Shown: one piece after another, positions 1 to 7,800 of the stretch
Layout: every line of letters starts with the position of its first letter
Position numbering within the stretch: the first letter of the stretch is position 1
From: Deltaproteobacteria bacterium
Lineage (GTDB): Bacteria; Desulfobacterota; Syntrophia; Syntrophales; UBA2185
Reading direction: 5' to 3'
DNA length: 12,243 nt
NCBI GenBank assembly: GCA_026388495.1
Contig: JAPLJQ010000544.1
Location: forward strand, 1-12,243
The notes under the pieces: model-generated
The model's database searches: none
What the model saw: the letters and a program-made list of their open reading frames with translations, nothing else
What the model was told of the DNA's origin: nothing
Translations under genes and position numbers: made by a program

Positions 1-2
1 CC

Positions 3-197
3 GGCAGTTATCAAAACACAGCCCTCTTTTTTGAGAAAGTAGCCAGGCTGCCTCGCATTATCAACATCGAAGATATCATCATGTCGGAAGGAAAAGATGC
101 GAAGGCGCGGGGGCGCCTTCTCAACACGTCCTGCGTGATCAAAACGTATATGTTCCTGGAAAAAATGGGTGAGAAGAAAGCTGATGAAAAAAAGTAG
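3..197 (+). CDS. pilO: PilO, type IV pilus inner-membrane alignment protein (3' end only)
   Basis: The window opens inside a + strand reading frame that runs 64 codons to a TAG stop at 195-197. The residues near the start (GSYQNTALFFEKVARLPRI) match the conserved C-terminal ferredoxin-like core of PilO, where a G-x-Y/F-x-x-x-x-x-FF-x-x-[VL]-x-x-x-x-R-I pattern is usual. PilO pairs with PilN in the inner membrane and contacts PilP, linking the cytoplasmic ring to the secretin. The tail after residue 50 is rich in Lys and Glu and probably disordered. The stop overlaps the pilP start by 14 bp, as expected for a pilMNOPQ operon. The 5' part lies outside the window. The short length limits certainty, but the following pilP and pilQ make the call strong. 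Confidence 0.85.
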   Translation, partial: GSYQNTALFFEKVARLPRIINIEDIIMSEGKDAKARGRLLNTSCVIKTYMFLEKMGEKKADEKK

Positions 198-741
198 TGC
201 TGTCACGCATACCACGACGCTGATAATGCTTTCGGTTTTCTGGATATTGGCTTCCGGGGCAAGCGGTGCGGATCCGAAAGCGGTGGGCGCAAAGGTGACG
301 GATCCAAAAGCGGCTGGCCAAGTGGTTGACCAAAAGGTGGCAGAAGTGAAAATGGCGCCGCAGTACAAATATAACCCCGCAGGGAAACCTGATCCATTCA
401 AGCCTTTTATTGAACTGGATATGGCGGTAAAGCAGAAACTGGAAAAGGCGAAACCCCTCGCCATGTCCCCTCTGCAGAGAGCAGGGACTGATCAATTCAG
501 ACTCGTGGGGATTTCGGGGGATGAGAGGCTCAGGAAGGCAATTGTACAGGATGCGAAGGGGAAAATATATCCTCTCTTTATAGGAACATATATCGGTCTT
601 AATAATGGCAGGGTGGTAGAGATACTCGCTGATCGTGTTATCGTTGAAGAAACATCCATCAAGGCCCGTGCCGGCAAAAAGACGAAGGCAAATAGAATTA
701 CGATGAAGCTTCACAGAGAAGAAGGTGAGGGAAAACCATGA
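184..741 (+). CDS. pilP: PilP, periplasmic linker between PilN/PilO and the PilQ secretin
   Basis: This 185-residue protein starts at ATG 184, inside the end of pilO; an upstream GTG at 169 in the same frame is less likely because its extra residues (MRRKL) lie in front of an already complete signal peptide. The N-terminus is a short charged region, a hydrophobic stretch (about residues 11-24) and a likely signal-peptidase I site near ASGASG. The usual PilP layout follows: a disordered linker with repeated DPKA motifs (29-58), the PF-rich segment YKYNPAGKPDPFKPF (61-75), and a beta core with QFRLVGI at 104-110 and continuing to about 156. PilP bridges the PilN/PilO heterodimer and the N0 domain of PilQ. 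Its stop overlaps the pilQ start as ATGA, indicating translational coupling. There is no cysteine anywhere in the protein, so it cannot be the lipoprotein described in Pseudomonas and Neisseria; it is probably a soluble or signal-anchored form. Confidence 0.9.
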   Translation: MKKSSAVTHTTTLIMLSVFWILASGASGADPKAVGAKVTDPKAAGQVVDQKVAEVKMAPQYKYNPAGKPDPFKPFIELDMAVKQKLEKAKPLAMSPLQRAGTDQFRLVGISGDERLRKAIVQDAKGKIYPLFIGTYIGLNNGRVVEILADRVIVEETSIKARAGKKTKANRITMKLHREEGEGKP

Positions 742-2495
742 AAAGAAACATGCAGTGGACATGGATTGCCTTGTTGGCAGGTTTCGTGATGTTTTTCGGG
801 AATGTCCCATACGCAGGGTCTGCACCACCGGGCACGGCGGATTCGGGAGGAACAGCGGCGACCGGTGTAAAAGAAGTCAGTGTCGGGTATCTGGAAAAGA
901 TCACCGTTGAGAAACTGAAGGGTAAAGAGCGGGTTACCCTGATTGTGTCCAAGCAATCGGGGGTCAATATCGACAGCATGGCAGGCAACGGGGTCGTGGT
1001 GAAGATGGAAAACATGTTTGTGCCGGAGGAATTGAGGCGGCCCCAGGCTGAAGGAAAGCTTTCCAACGTCATCCGTGTTGTGCCTGCCCAGAAGTCCACC
1101 AACGGCGCTCAATGGGCAATGATCGCCATCGATTTGAAAGAGCGGGTTCCCTACAGCGTCAGTCAGCAGGGGCAGAATGTTCTGATTGATTTTAATGTGA
1201 CAACCCTTGAGAGCAAGGCCGTCGCTGTAACCCAGATACCCTCCGTGCCCGTTCTGGAAGCGCCCGGCAAGGGCAGTGGCAAGCCTGCGGGAACGGTCGG
1301 CAGAGACGGGGATTCAACGCAACGTTATCTGGGGCGAAAGATATCCCTTGATTTCCAGGATGCGAATATCAAGGCGGTCCTTCGGTTAATGGCGGAGGAA
1401 GGCGGGATTACCATCGTTTCCGGCGACGATGTCAAGGGAAATGTTACCGTCCATATGAAAAAGGTCCCCTGGGATCAGGCCCTGGAAACGATCCTTGATA
1501 TCAACGGTCTGGCAAAGAAACAGATGGGTGATATCATCAGTGTCATGTCCCTGGAAAAAATGAAGAAAGACGAGTCGGACCGGCAGACGGCGGAGGGTGA
1601 TCGCGTCAAGGCGGAGTTGACTGCAAAAAAGGCGGAACAGGAACGTCTGGAAGAAAGGGGTAAACTGGCACAGATATCGATAGAAGCCAAAATCGTGGAA
1701 GCGACCGATGATTTCGTCAGGAATCTTGGGGTTCAATGGGGTGGCGTAGGCTACGGCAGCATAAACAGCACCGGATGGACTTTAATGGGTGGATCGAATC
1801 CGACACAGGGGCGCGGTATAAGTTGGGGGTATCCCAATGAAGTCGGTATGAGGTCGGTTGACGGGAAAACCATTCAGTCCATGACAGTTAATTATCCGAC
1901 GTCCCTTGCATCACCGGCAATCGGCCTCGTGGTCGGCGGCGCTTCTGCCGTCCTGGAAGCCCAGATTGCAGCGCTGGAAACGACGAGCCAGGGGAAAATC
2001 ATATCGTCGCCAAAAATTACGACGATGGACAACGTCAAGGCAACGATCAAACAGGGCCAGGAAATTCCCTTTATCACCATCGATAAGGACGGAAACAGGA
2101 GTATCACCTTTAAAGAAGCCGTGCTGAAGCTGGAGGTCAAACCCAAGATTACCCCTGATGGAAAAATCTCCATGGAGATTAAGGCCACCAACGATCAGGC
2201 GGACTATGCCAGGGCCCCTCAACTTGGAGGGAACCCGCCCATTAACAAGAGTGAAGTGGAATCCAAGATCGTCGTTCAGGACGGGGATACCATTGTCATC
2301 GGGGGAATTTTAAAAACGGAGGACACGTCGGGGGAATCCGGGATTCCCTGGCTTTCCAAGATTCCGATCCTGGGCTGGCTATTCAAAGCGCAAACGAATA
2401 CGAAGAACCGAAGACAGATGATGGTATTTGTGACGCCAAGGATCATAAAGGTGGATGCGGTGGGAGAAAAGCCTCCTAAACCAACAAAGGGGTGA
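738..2495 (+). CDS. pilQ: PilQ, type IV pilus outer-membrane secretin lacking the N1 domain
   Basis: PilQ forms the multimeric outer-membrane channel through which the pilus passes. The 585-residue protein starts at ATG 738, overlapping the pilP stop, with GAGG about 8 nt upstream. Domains in order: signal peptide (about 1-29); one AMIN domain for peptidoglycan binding (about 48-155); a Gly/Pro-rich linker (160-195); an STN/N0 domain (about 201-272, ISLDFQDANIKAVLRLMAEE); a charged, probably helical linker (272-310); and the secretin domain (about 311-571) with the conserved strings GKIISSPKITTMDN, QEIPF, VGSxx-like QDGDTIVIGG, and IPWLSKIPILGWLF near the C-terminus. Most PilQ proteins are about 650-900 residues, with one or more AMIN domains and an N1 (NolW/secretin_N) domain after N0. 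Here the helical linker runs straight into the secretin start (ISIEAKIVEA), so N1 appears to be absent. The frame is intact, so this is not a frameshift. Confidence 0.96.
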   Translation: MKRNMQWTWIALLAGFVMFFGNVPYAGSAPPGTADSGGTAATGVKEVSVGYLEKITVEKLKGKERVTLIVSKQSGVNIDSMAGNGVVVKMENMFVPEELRRPQAEGKLSNVIRVVPAQKSTNGAQWAMIAIDLKERVPYSVSQQGQNVLIDFNVTTLESKAVAVTQIPSVPVLEAPGKGSGKPAGTVGRDGDSTQRYLGRKISLDFQDANIKAVLRLMAEEGGITIVSGDDVKGNVTVHMKKVPWDQALETILDINGLAKKQMGDIISVMSLEKMKKDESDRQTAEGDRVKAELTAKKAEQERLEERGKLAQISIEAKIVEATDDFVRNLGVQWGGVGYGSINSTGWTLMGGSNPTQGRGISWGYPNEVGMRSVDGKTIQSMTVNYPTSLASPAIGLVVGGASAVLEAQIAALETTSQGKIISSPKITTMDNVKATIKQGQEIPFITIDKDGNRSITFKEAVLKLEVKPKITPDGKISMEIKATNDQADYARAPQLGGNPPINKSEVESKIVVQDGDTIVIGGILKTEDTSGESGIPWLSKIPILGWLFKAQTNTKNRRQMMVFVTPRIIKVDAVGEKPPKPTKG

Positions 2496-2721
2496 GCTTT
2501 CTACGGGGCATCACAATCATCCAATATCAGTCTGGTCGTTTAATGCCTGAAAGAAACTTTTCCACGGTGAAGTTTCCCGCTCATGGCGGCGGAGCTTGCC
2601 GGCGATGAAGATATTTTTTACATTGTGCCCTTTCTTCACGTTTGCACGGCGGGGCTTGCGGGATGTACTCCCGGTCATCGCGAGTGCACTCATTAATTCT
2701 ATTCGCAGATGTCTGATTATC
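2496..2721. other. Intergenic spacer between pilQ and the TPR lipoprotein gene
   Basis: This 226-bp spacer holds no gene I can support. A 7-bp inverted repeat (GAAACTT at 2553-2559, AAGTTTC at 2570-2576) is present but has no T-tract, so it is at best a weak pause or terminator. A 37-codon + strand frame at 2583-2696 begins MAAELAGDED but has no ribosome binding site. The TPR frame itself stays open upstream to a TTG at 2596 and an ATG at 2605; those longer starts would place about 40 odd residues in front of a complete lipoprotein signal, so the spacer is best read as non-coding or as old repeat sequence. Confidence 0.4.
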
Positions 2722-3504
2722 ATGGTCCCATCAAATTTACAGAGGTTCGCCGGCGTTTTAGTGTTCCTTGTTGCCATAACGGCCTGTGCCGCCAGTCCAT
2801 GGAAACAGGAACAGGCGAATACCCATCTCGATATCGGGATTGCCTATCTGGGGTCGGAACGGTTCAATGACGCCCTGAAGGAATTCCTGAAGGCGGCGGA
2901 CTTTACACCAAGGGATTCCCGGGTGCATTACTATATGGGGATCGCCTACTACAGAAAGGGGCTGACGGATAAGGCAATCCATGAGTTCAGTGAGGCTGTG
3001 TCCTTAAATCCGGATTACGCGGAGGCCCACAACTTCCTGGGGACGGTTTATCTGGCGATGGGACAGTGGGACAAGGCGATCGATGCGTTCAAAAAGGCCC
3101 TTTCAAATATCATGTACGAAACCCCGGACAAGGCTCTCTTTAATATGGGGAGGGCATATTACGGCAAGGGTGAGTACCGGATGGCTCTGAATCAGTTCGC
3201 CGAGGCGAAAATCAAAAAACCGAACACCGTACCGATGCCCCTCCTTGATCATCACATGGGCATGGCAAGTTATGCCGATGGCAACTATTATCAGGCGTTC
3301 CAGTATTTTCGTAAAACCATCGAACAGGCCCCTTCATTTCTCGAGTCCCGTTACTGGCTGGGGCATTGTTATATCAAGATGCAATACCCGGACCGGGCGA
3401 AAGAGGAATTTAAATCCATCATCAAAGCTGCTCCGGAATCGGAACTGGCCGCGGAGGCCAGAAAAAGCCTCGATTCCATGAACGTGCCTCCAGGCAGGCC
3501 ATGA
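2722..3504 (+). CDS. TPR lipoprotein, Tgl/PilF/PilW-type pilotin for PilQ
   Basis: The protein has 260 residues from ATG 2722. This start was chosen because it gives a standard lipoprotein signal: a short basic start, a hydrophobic stretch and a lipobox ITAC with the lipidated Cys at residue 22, followed by Ala, which favours outer-membrane sorting. The rest is about six tetratricopeptide repeats (roughly 31-66, 67-99, 100-133, 134-168, 172-205, 206-238) with typical W/Y-G-A-P signatures such as AYYRKG..DKAI and EAVSLNPDY. Proteins of this size and layout next to pilQ are the pilotins Tgl (Myxococcus), PilF (Pseudomonas) and PilW (Neisseria), which bring PilQ monomers to the outer membrane and stabilise the secretin ring. 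The position directly after pilQ supports this. No good ribosome binding site is visible. The stop lies inside an 8-bp GC-rich inverted repeat. The exact family name is inferred from context. Confidence 0.82.
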   Translation: MVPSNLQRFAGVLVFLVAITACAASPWKQEQANTHLDIGIAYLGSERFNDALKEFLKAADFTPRDSRVHYYMGIAYYRKGLTDKAIHEFSEAVSLNPDYAEAHNFLGTVYLAMGQWDKAIDAFKKALSNIMYETPDKALFNMGRAYYGKGEYRMALNQFAEAKIKKPNTVPMPLLDHHMGMASYADGNYYQAFQYFRKTIEQAPSFLESRYWLGHCYIKMQYPDRAKEEFKSIIKAAPESELAAEARKSLDSMNVPPGRP

Positions 3505-3518
3505 TCAACCGGCCTGCC
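3493..3518 (+). terminator. GC-rich hairpin at the 3' end of the TPR lipoprotein gene
   Basis: GGCAGGCC (3493-3500) and GGCCTGCC (3511-3518) form a perfect 8-bp stem with a 10-nt loop that contains the TGA stop codon. It is followed by a C-run, not a T-run, so it is a weak candidate for intrinsic termination and could instead act as an mRNA-stabilising 3' hairpin. Confidence 0.4.
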
Positions 3519-3548
3519 ATTCCCCCCCATCCCTGCGGTGCCCTGAAT

Positions 3549-3600
3549 CAGGGACATCCACTCATTAATAGAAAGCATAATAATGAGTCCCTGGTTAACT
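3549..3600 (+). repeat. Hairpin-forming dispersed repeat, copy 1
   Basis: A bulged hairpin: CAGGG (3549-3553) pairs with CCCTG (3589-3593), and ACTCATTA (3560-3567) pairs with TAATGAGT (3581-3588). A second copy in reverse orientation lies at 11613-11664: positions 3558-3580 match the complement of 11642-11664 over 23 nt without a mismatch, and the flanking CCCTG-[GA]-TTAACTC also matches after a 9-nt insertion in copy 2. It sits between the 3' ends of the convergent TPR and mazF-type genes. It resembles REP/MITE-type intergenic elements; the family is not identified. Confidence 0.7.
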
Positions 3601-3622
3601 CTGCCGAGGCTACGGGGGGGGT

Positions 3623-3636
3623 GTCGGAGCTCCGAC
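3623..3636. repeat. 14-bp perfect palindrome
   Basis: GTCGGAGCTCCGAC is a perfect 14-bp palindrome just after a run of G in the spacer between the convergent TPR and toxin genes. No adjacent start codon or promoter gives it an operator role, so its meaning is unknown. Confidence 0.4.
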
Positions 3637-3760
3637 GCATGGCATATACTTGAAATTATGTAATAATCAACGATGTCAAAAAAGTTTTGTCATGCGCGGG
3701 CGGTGTATATTATTGTATGCCAGTTCTCTACTCTACCCCTATTTATCTCGAGAGATTAAA

Positions 3761-4171
3761 TCATAGAGAAAAAACAATCTTCAGGGCTTGATCTATCTCC
3801 TTCATATAATCGGGCTCCAACCGGCCCCGCACGTGCGACAATCGTGAACGATAGTCAATCGGGCGGGTTTGCAGACAATCGGCAATGGACTTCTTGTCAA
3901 GTCCGTTCAGTGGCGACGGCATAATGGACATATTGGTCCTGATTCGCCCTTTCTTCTCATTCCAGGCAGTGATCGGCACAACCTGGATGACGGGGACGCG
4001 GGCGTTATAAACATCATTCGTCACGACTACGCAGGGCCGCACTTTCCCCGTTTCCGAACCTTGAACCGGATCCAGGTTGATATCTATGACCATCCCCCGT
4101 TCAATGGCGATGATTCCGGCCTCGCTTCCTTCCGTGGTTCCGGCTGTGAGTCGCGCCGTCACTCCGGCCAT
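3761..4171 (-). CDS. MazF/PemK-type endoribonuclease toxin
   Basis: This 136-residue frame matches the MazF/PemK fold of mRNA interferases, which cut cellular mRNA when their antitoxin is lost. Recognisable parts are RGMVIDINLDPVQGSETGKVRPC (about 25-47; family pattern RGdvw.vdldP..GsE..k.RPc), then VVVTND..NAR, VVPIT, and a C-terminal part with LDKKSIADCLQTRPID and a final helix. The reading frame allows ATG 4171, which overlaps the upstream antitoxin gene by 13 bp. The residues before about position 20 are unlike the family, so translation may really begin further in, for example at the ATG of residue 27 (4093) or a non-ATG codon near residue 20-23. The antitoxin-first order and overlap are typical of type II modules. 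It converges on the left pilus block, and the repeat at 3549-3600 lies beyond its stop. Confidence 0.88.
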   Translation of the reverse strand: MAGVTARLTAGTTEGSEAGIIAIERGMVIDINLDPVQGSETGKVRPCVVVTNDVYNARVPVIQVVPITAWNEKKGRIRTNMSIMPSPLNGLDKKSIADCLQTRPIDYRSRLSHVRGRLEPDYMKEIDQALKIVFSL

Positions 4172-4392
4172 CCCTGAACAGCGGCATCCGTCAAGGTCTT
4201 GAGTTCAGCGTCGTCGGCGTATGTTTCAGCGTATAACTCGGCGGACTGCCGCAGGTTTTGCAGTTCCCGCTCTTTCCTCAGCAGATTCAATGCAGTGCGC
4301 ATCATCTCGCTTTTGTCTTTAAACCCGTAATCCTTATAGCTGTTCAGAAAAACAGACTGATCTTCATGAATGCTGAATTTCGCCTGCAACAT
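4159..4392 (-). CDS. Ribbon-helix-helix-like antitoxin partner of the MazF-type toxin
   Basis: This 77-residue protein starts at ATG 4392, chosen because GAGGAGG lies 8 nt upstream; an ATG ten codons earlier (4422) has no such site. The first 45 residues fit a ribbon-helix-helix DNA-binding fold: a beta strand (LQAKFSI), a first helix, a turn with GFKDKSE, and a second helix (MMRTALNLLRKE). The remainder is acidic and probably winds around the toxin (LYAETYADDAELKTLTDAA). Such antitoxins neutralise MazF and repress their own promoter as dimers. The gene lies 3' of a consensus promoter with repeated GCCCAATT boxes and overlaps the toxin gene by 13 bp. Family assignment rests on this pattern and on the linked toxin rather than on a diagnostic motif. 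Confidence 0.78.
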   Translation of the reverse strand: MLQAKFSIHEDQSVFLNSYKDYGFKDKSEMMRTALNLLRKERELQNLRQSAELYAETYADDAELKTLTDAAVQGWPE

Positions 4393-4442
4393 GGCAAACC
4401 TCCTCGCGGAACCCTTTTTCATTGCCCCAAAACAGGGCCATC

Positions 4443-4474
4443 AATTGGGCCCGATTATAGGGACTAAATTGGGC
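4443..4474 (-). promoter_or_regulatory. Direct GCCCAATT repeats flanking the -10 box, candidate operator
   Basis: GCCCAATT occurs twice on the - strand (4474-4467 and 4450-4443), 24 bp start to start, one in the promoter spacer and one just downstream of the -10 box. Direct repeats one or two helical turns apart are usual operators of ribbon-helix-helix antitoxins, so this is a plausible autoregulation site. Binding is inferred. Confidence 0.5.
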
Positions 4475-4482
4475 GCTGTCAA
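4454..4482 (-). promoter_or_regulatory. Consensus sigma-70 promoter of the antitoxin-toxin operon
   Basis: On the - strand, TTGACA (4482-4477) and TATAAT (4459-4454) are separated by exactly 17 bp, a perfect match to both consensus hexamers. It points into the antitoxin gene, whose start is about 62 nt downstream of the -10 box. Confidence 0.85.
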
Positions 4483-4514
4483 CGAAAAAAATAAGGGCCG
4501 CTCTCCCATTTGCT

Positions 4515-4683
4515 TCACAACATCCAGAATGGCAGCAGACAGATCCGTTTCACAACGGCATTTTCCAGGGTGACGCCAAGTTGATTCAATCGCTCCATCT
4601 GGTCGAGGGAAGTCAACCCGATGAGGGCGTTGCGGATCCCGAGATCGGTGAAGTAGGTTTTGGGGGTTTTCAGAAGGGGAAAA
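4515..4683 (-). pseudogene. Remnant of a DUF4143-type (AAA_14 ATPase family) protein
   Basis: Reading the - strand from about 4680, one frame gives LLKTPKTYFTDLGIRNALIG followed by a short helix-like stretch and GVTLENAVVKRI, ending at TGA 4517-4515. The K-x-Y-F-x-D-x-G-[IL]-R-N-A-L-[IL]-G and LEN[AF]V patterns are characteristic of the DUF4143 domain at the C-terminus of a common family of bacterial AAA ATPases of about 400 residues. Only about 50 residues remain: the ATPase part is missing at the point where the palindromic repeat 4684-4764 begins, and the sequence after KRI no longer resembles the family. This is a truncated, inactive relic. The only evidence is motif similarity by eye. 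Confidence 0.65.
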
Positions 4684-4764
4684 TGTCATTCCGAACGAAC
4701 GTGAGGAATCTTAATATGTTAATATTATTATTCATTTAGATTTCTCGCGTTGCTCGAAATGACA
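4684..4764. repeat. 81-bp palindromic (MITE-like) dispersed repeat
   Basis: Terminal inverted repeats of 27-28 bp start TGTCATTCCGA at 4684 and end CTCGAAATGACA at 4764; they match at about 23 of 28 positions with one gap and enclose an AT-rich centre. The TGTCATT-[CT]-CGA...GAG-[GA]-AATCT arm is a form I recognise from intergenic palindromic repeats in many Deltaproteobacteria and other groups. It sits between the end of pilY1 and the DUF4143 remnant. Confidence 0.8.
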
Positions 4765-4797
4765 AAAAAGAGACAGACATCCTGCCTGTCTCTTTTT
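4765..4797 (-). terminator. Intrinsic terminator of the fimT-pilY1 operon
   Basis: AAAAAGAGACAG (4765-4776) and CTGTCTCTTTTT (4786-4797) form a perfect 12-bp stem with a 9-nt loop. On the - strand this gives a stem followed by a T-run, 14 nt past the pilY1 stop. The near-symmetric A/T ends mean it could also stop + strand transcription. Confidence 0.85.
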
Positions 4798-4810
4798 ATC
4801 GATTGACCGC

Positions 4811-7800
4811 TTACTGTATCCGTTTGTCCAGCCAGTAGAGCATATTCGTCCGGTTCGATACCCCCGGCGGATTCATATTGATACGGGAGGTGCTGGCGCC
4901 CGTTCCGCCGCCGCCGCTCACCGTGACATAGAGATCCGGCGTGGTCCCCCCTCCGGGCTTCAGGGATATGACCGGCGCCGATGGAATGCCGGAACCAATG
5001 CTCGTGCTCCGCGCCCCGCCGGGCAGGGAGCCGCCTCCTGTTGTGTACTTGAAGCCATAGAGTTTTGCATACCCGCCCTGATCACAGGGATCAGTGCTGC
5101 TGGAAGGCGTGAATGTCGTAAAATAGACGACCCCGCCAAAAACGGTCGAATCCGACAGGTCCTTTTCAGAGATGCCAAGCTGTATGCGGAACCCTGGATT
5201 TGTTGATCCGGGATCATATGGATCGCTTCCAAGAGTGTCAACGGTACTGTAGGTGCTGATACGGTCAAGGTCCTTGACTGCATAGAAGTAATCCTGGGTG
5301 GTTGACGCCGTGGGGTCCGTTTTGTCTCCGGTACCCCAGTAAACCCACAGATTTCCAGACGTGTCCTTTGTTGTGGAGGGGCTGGTATAAATCGGCCGGA
5401 TGGAAGGGGGATTAAAAAACTTACTGCCGACCCAGTTGGACGTGTTGCAGGAGGAGGGGGGGGTATAACCGGTTGGAAGTGGAACGGGCGGAGGCTGAGG
5501 GCAGAAAGTGAAGCGCCACATGTTGCCGCCAAGGTCTCCCAGATAGGCTGTATCGATGAAACCGTCGTTATCCGTATCCAGAATGGCCGGTTGCCCCGGC
5601 ATGCTGTAGACCATAGAAGTGTTATCGGCCAGTGTATAACTCCAGAGGACGGACCCGTCAGTAAGGTCGATGACAAAGAAACCCTTCCCCCGTGTGTCGC
5701 ACGGCGATGCTGTGCAGTTTCCGCCACTGTAACCGCCGCCGATGAACCCGACCCATTTTTCTGCAGTCACTGTGCTGCCGCTGCTATATCTGACCTTGCC
5801 TATCATCATTCTGCTCCAGGAATCCCCCATGTACGGCGCCTGGGTGGTGGCATCTAAGGTATTGATGGAAACCCCTTTTCCTCCTGTGTTCCACAGGTAC
5901 GCCGGGCTCAGCGGAGTGGTGATATCCAGGGCGTAGTAGCCGCAGTAATTGGTATGGGTCGAATCGTAGTTACCCACCAGTCCGGCACCGCAGGAGGTGG
6001 AGGAACTCCAGAGACGGTCCGTACTGCCCCTGCCCTCCCCGAAGACGAGGATGGTCTTCCATTCCGAGACGAGTTTGCTGGTCCCGTCGCCGCTGCCCGT
6101 CCAGACGTCGGCAACCGTCACCGGCCCGTCGACGAAGTACTGGTGCGTCTGTGTTGTCGGCTCTGTGGCGTGGGCGATGTTTTTCAATTTTGATAGCAGA
6201 TTGGGCGGCAAGAAACTCCAGGCTTCCGAGCCGTCGCTCGTCTTGAAGGCATGAAACTGGCCGTCGTTGGCCCCGGCCACGATCAAACGTTCTTCTCTGA
6301 CCTTCGGGGAGTCGCACACCGCGCCGCTGCTTCGGCAATGGTTATTTCGGTGGGTGGCAAAGGCGTTGTTGCTGTCCCGGACGTCGTCGAAAAATACCGA
6401 CGGCGTTCCCACCGTAATCGGCGTGGACCGGAAGACGTCGCCCAGCTTCCAGTTGTCCGAGTTATAGGTCGGATTCCCCCGGAAGTATCCCACAATGGCT
6501 TTCCACTCCGTCTCAGTTGTTACACCAAGGATTAAAGGTGTGACTAAGGAGGTGGACCAGTCGTCGGTAGCCTGGGGCCAATTGACCTGGGAACCGCCTA
6601 TGTAGGTTTTCATGGTCCGGGTCGTATTGTCCCTTGACTGGAGAACCGTTCCCGCGTCCCCATCCGAGCCCCAGCTGGTGGAAATACCGCAGACATCGCC
6701 GACGACGCAGAGGTGTGCGTCTGTGCCGACACCGCATATGCCGCCGACGCCGCAGGCCTCTGCGGCGTCAGATTTGATCCGGAACTTCTTCAGATGCCCG
6801 AGCCAGAAAGAGTCGCCCGAGATGGGCTGGAAGGAGCCTTCATAGAGGTAATTTTCATCCGCTGTCCTGGAAGACTGGACGGAGGCCTGGGAGAAGGAAT
6901 AGGTGGCCTCCCGGATGATGTTCATGGCGGTTTTTACGGCCGCGACCAGTGCGTCGGCATCGGTGGTGATAAAGGCATAACCCGACAGATTCAGGTAACC
7001 GGGGTCATTGGCACTTGCCTTGTAGTTGCTTATCGACCAGCCGCCTGTGTATGTACCGGTATATGGGGCGGAGGAGTCCCAACACTTTTCTGTCGCAGTT
7101 GAAGTGTCAGCTCCACAGCTTGTCACACCCGCCGGATAGAGGGAGCCCGAAGGAATGTTGTAGGCCGTTGTGTCGCCGGAGTTGAGTGTGCTGGGGTTGT
7201 CCGTTCCGCCGTAGTAGGCCATCCAGTTGAGGGTATTCTGGAGATAGGGGGGCATGGAGGCGCCGAAACCGATGACAAAAATCTTGAAGCCCAGATCGGC
7301 CAACTCCTTCGCCTTTGCCACGTCAATTCTTCTGTTTTTATACCGGTCGGAGTCGCATTCCCCGCCGTCACCGCTGCACGCAAACGTATCCGACCCGTCG
7401 GTTATATAGATGATGAACTTCTGACGGCAGTTTTTGGAGGCGTCCGCCGCCTTGTGGGCCGCAAGATACAGCTTTGCCTCATTCAGGGCTGCCGCGATGG
7501 GTGTTCCACCGCTCGCGGATTCAGCACTTACGCTGGTATTGATGAGGCTGTAACTGGTGCCGATTGCCTTGATCAGTTTGTTGCATCCGCTGCTGTAGTC
7601 GCCCCCTGTATCATCACTGCTGCATCCGTAATATCGCATGTAGCCTATTCTTACCCCGAGGCTTCCCTCGTCGGAGGTGTTGATCGTACCGTCGTTATTG
7701 TCATCGAGAATGTTAAAGATGGACCGCTTCGCAATGTCAAGGCGGCTGCAACTCTTGTTGCACCCGCCGGAGGTGCATGCGACGTTACAGGCGGCAGTTG

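Noticed and set aside
139..828. Long - strand frame of 229 codons opposite pilP and the start of pilQ
   Set aside because: It runs antisense to two well-supported overlapping pilus genes, has no recognisable domain, and is rich in Phe/His/Arg as expected for a mirror frame.
2596..2721. Longer N-terminus of the TPR lipoprotein starting at TTG 2596 or ATG 2605
   Set aside because: It would bury a complete lipoprotein signal and lipobox 40 residues inside the protein.
3643..3720. Possible + strand promoter (TTGTCA near 3689 with TATTAT about 15 bp later)
   Set aside because: Spacing is short and no + strand gene follows; the next gene is convergent.
4441..4689. 82-codon - strand frame overlapping the DUF4143 remnant
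   Set aside because: The family-like residues are in a different frame; this longer frame has no recognisable pattern and covers the toxin-antitoxin promoter.
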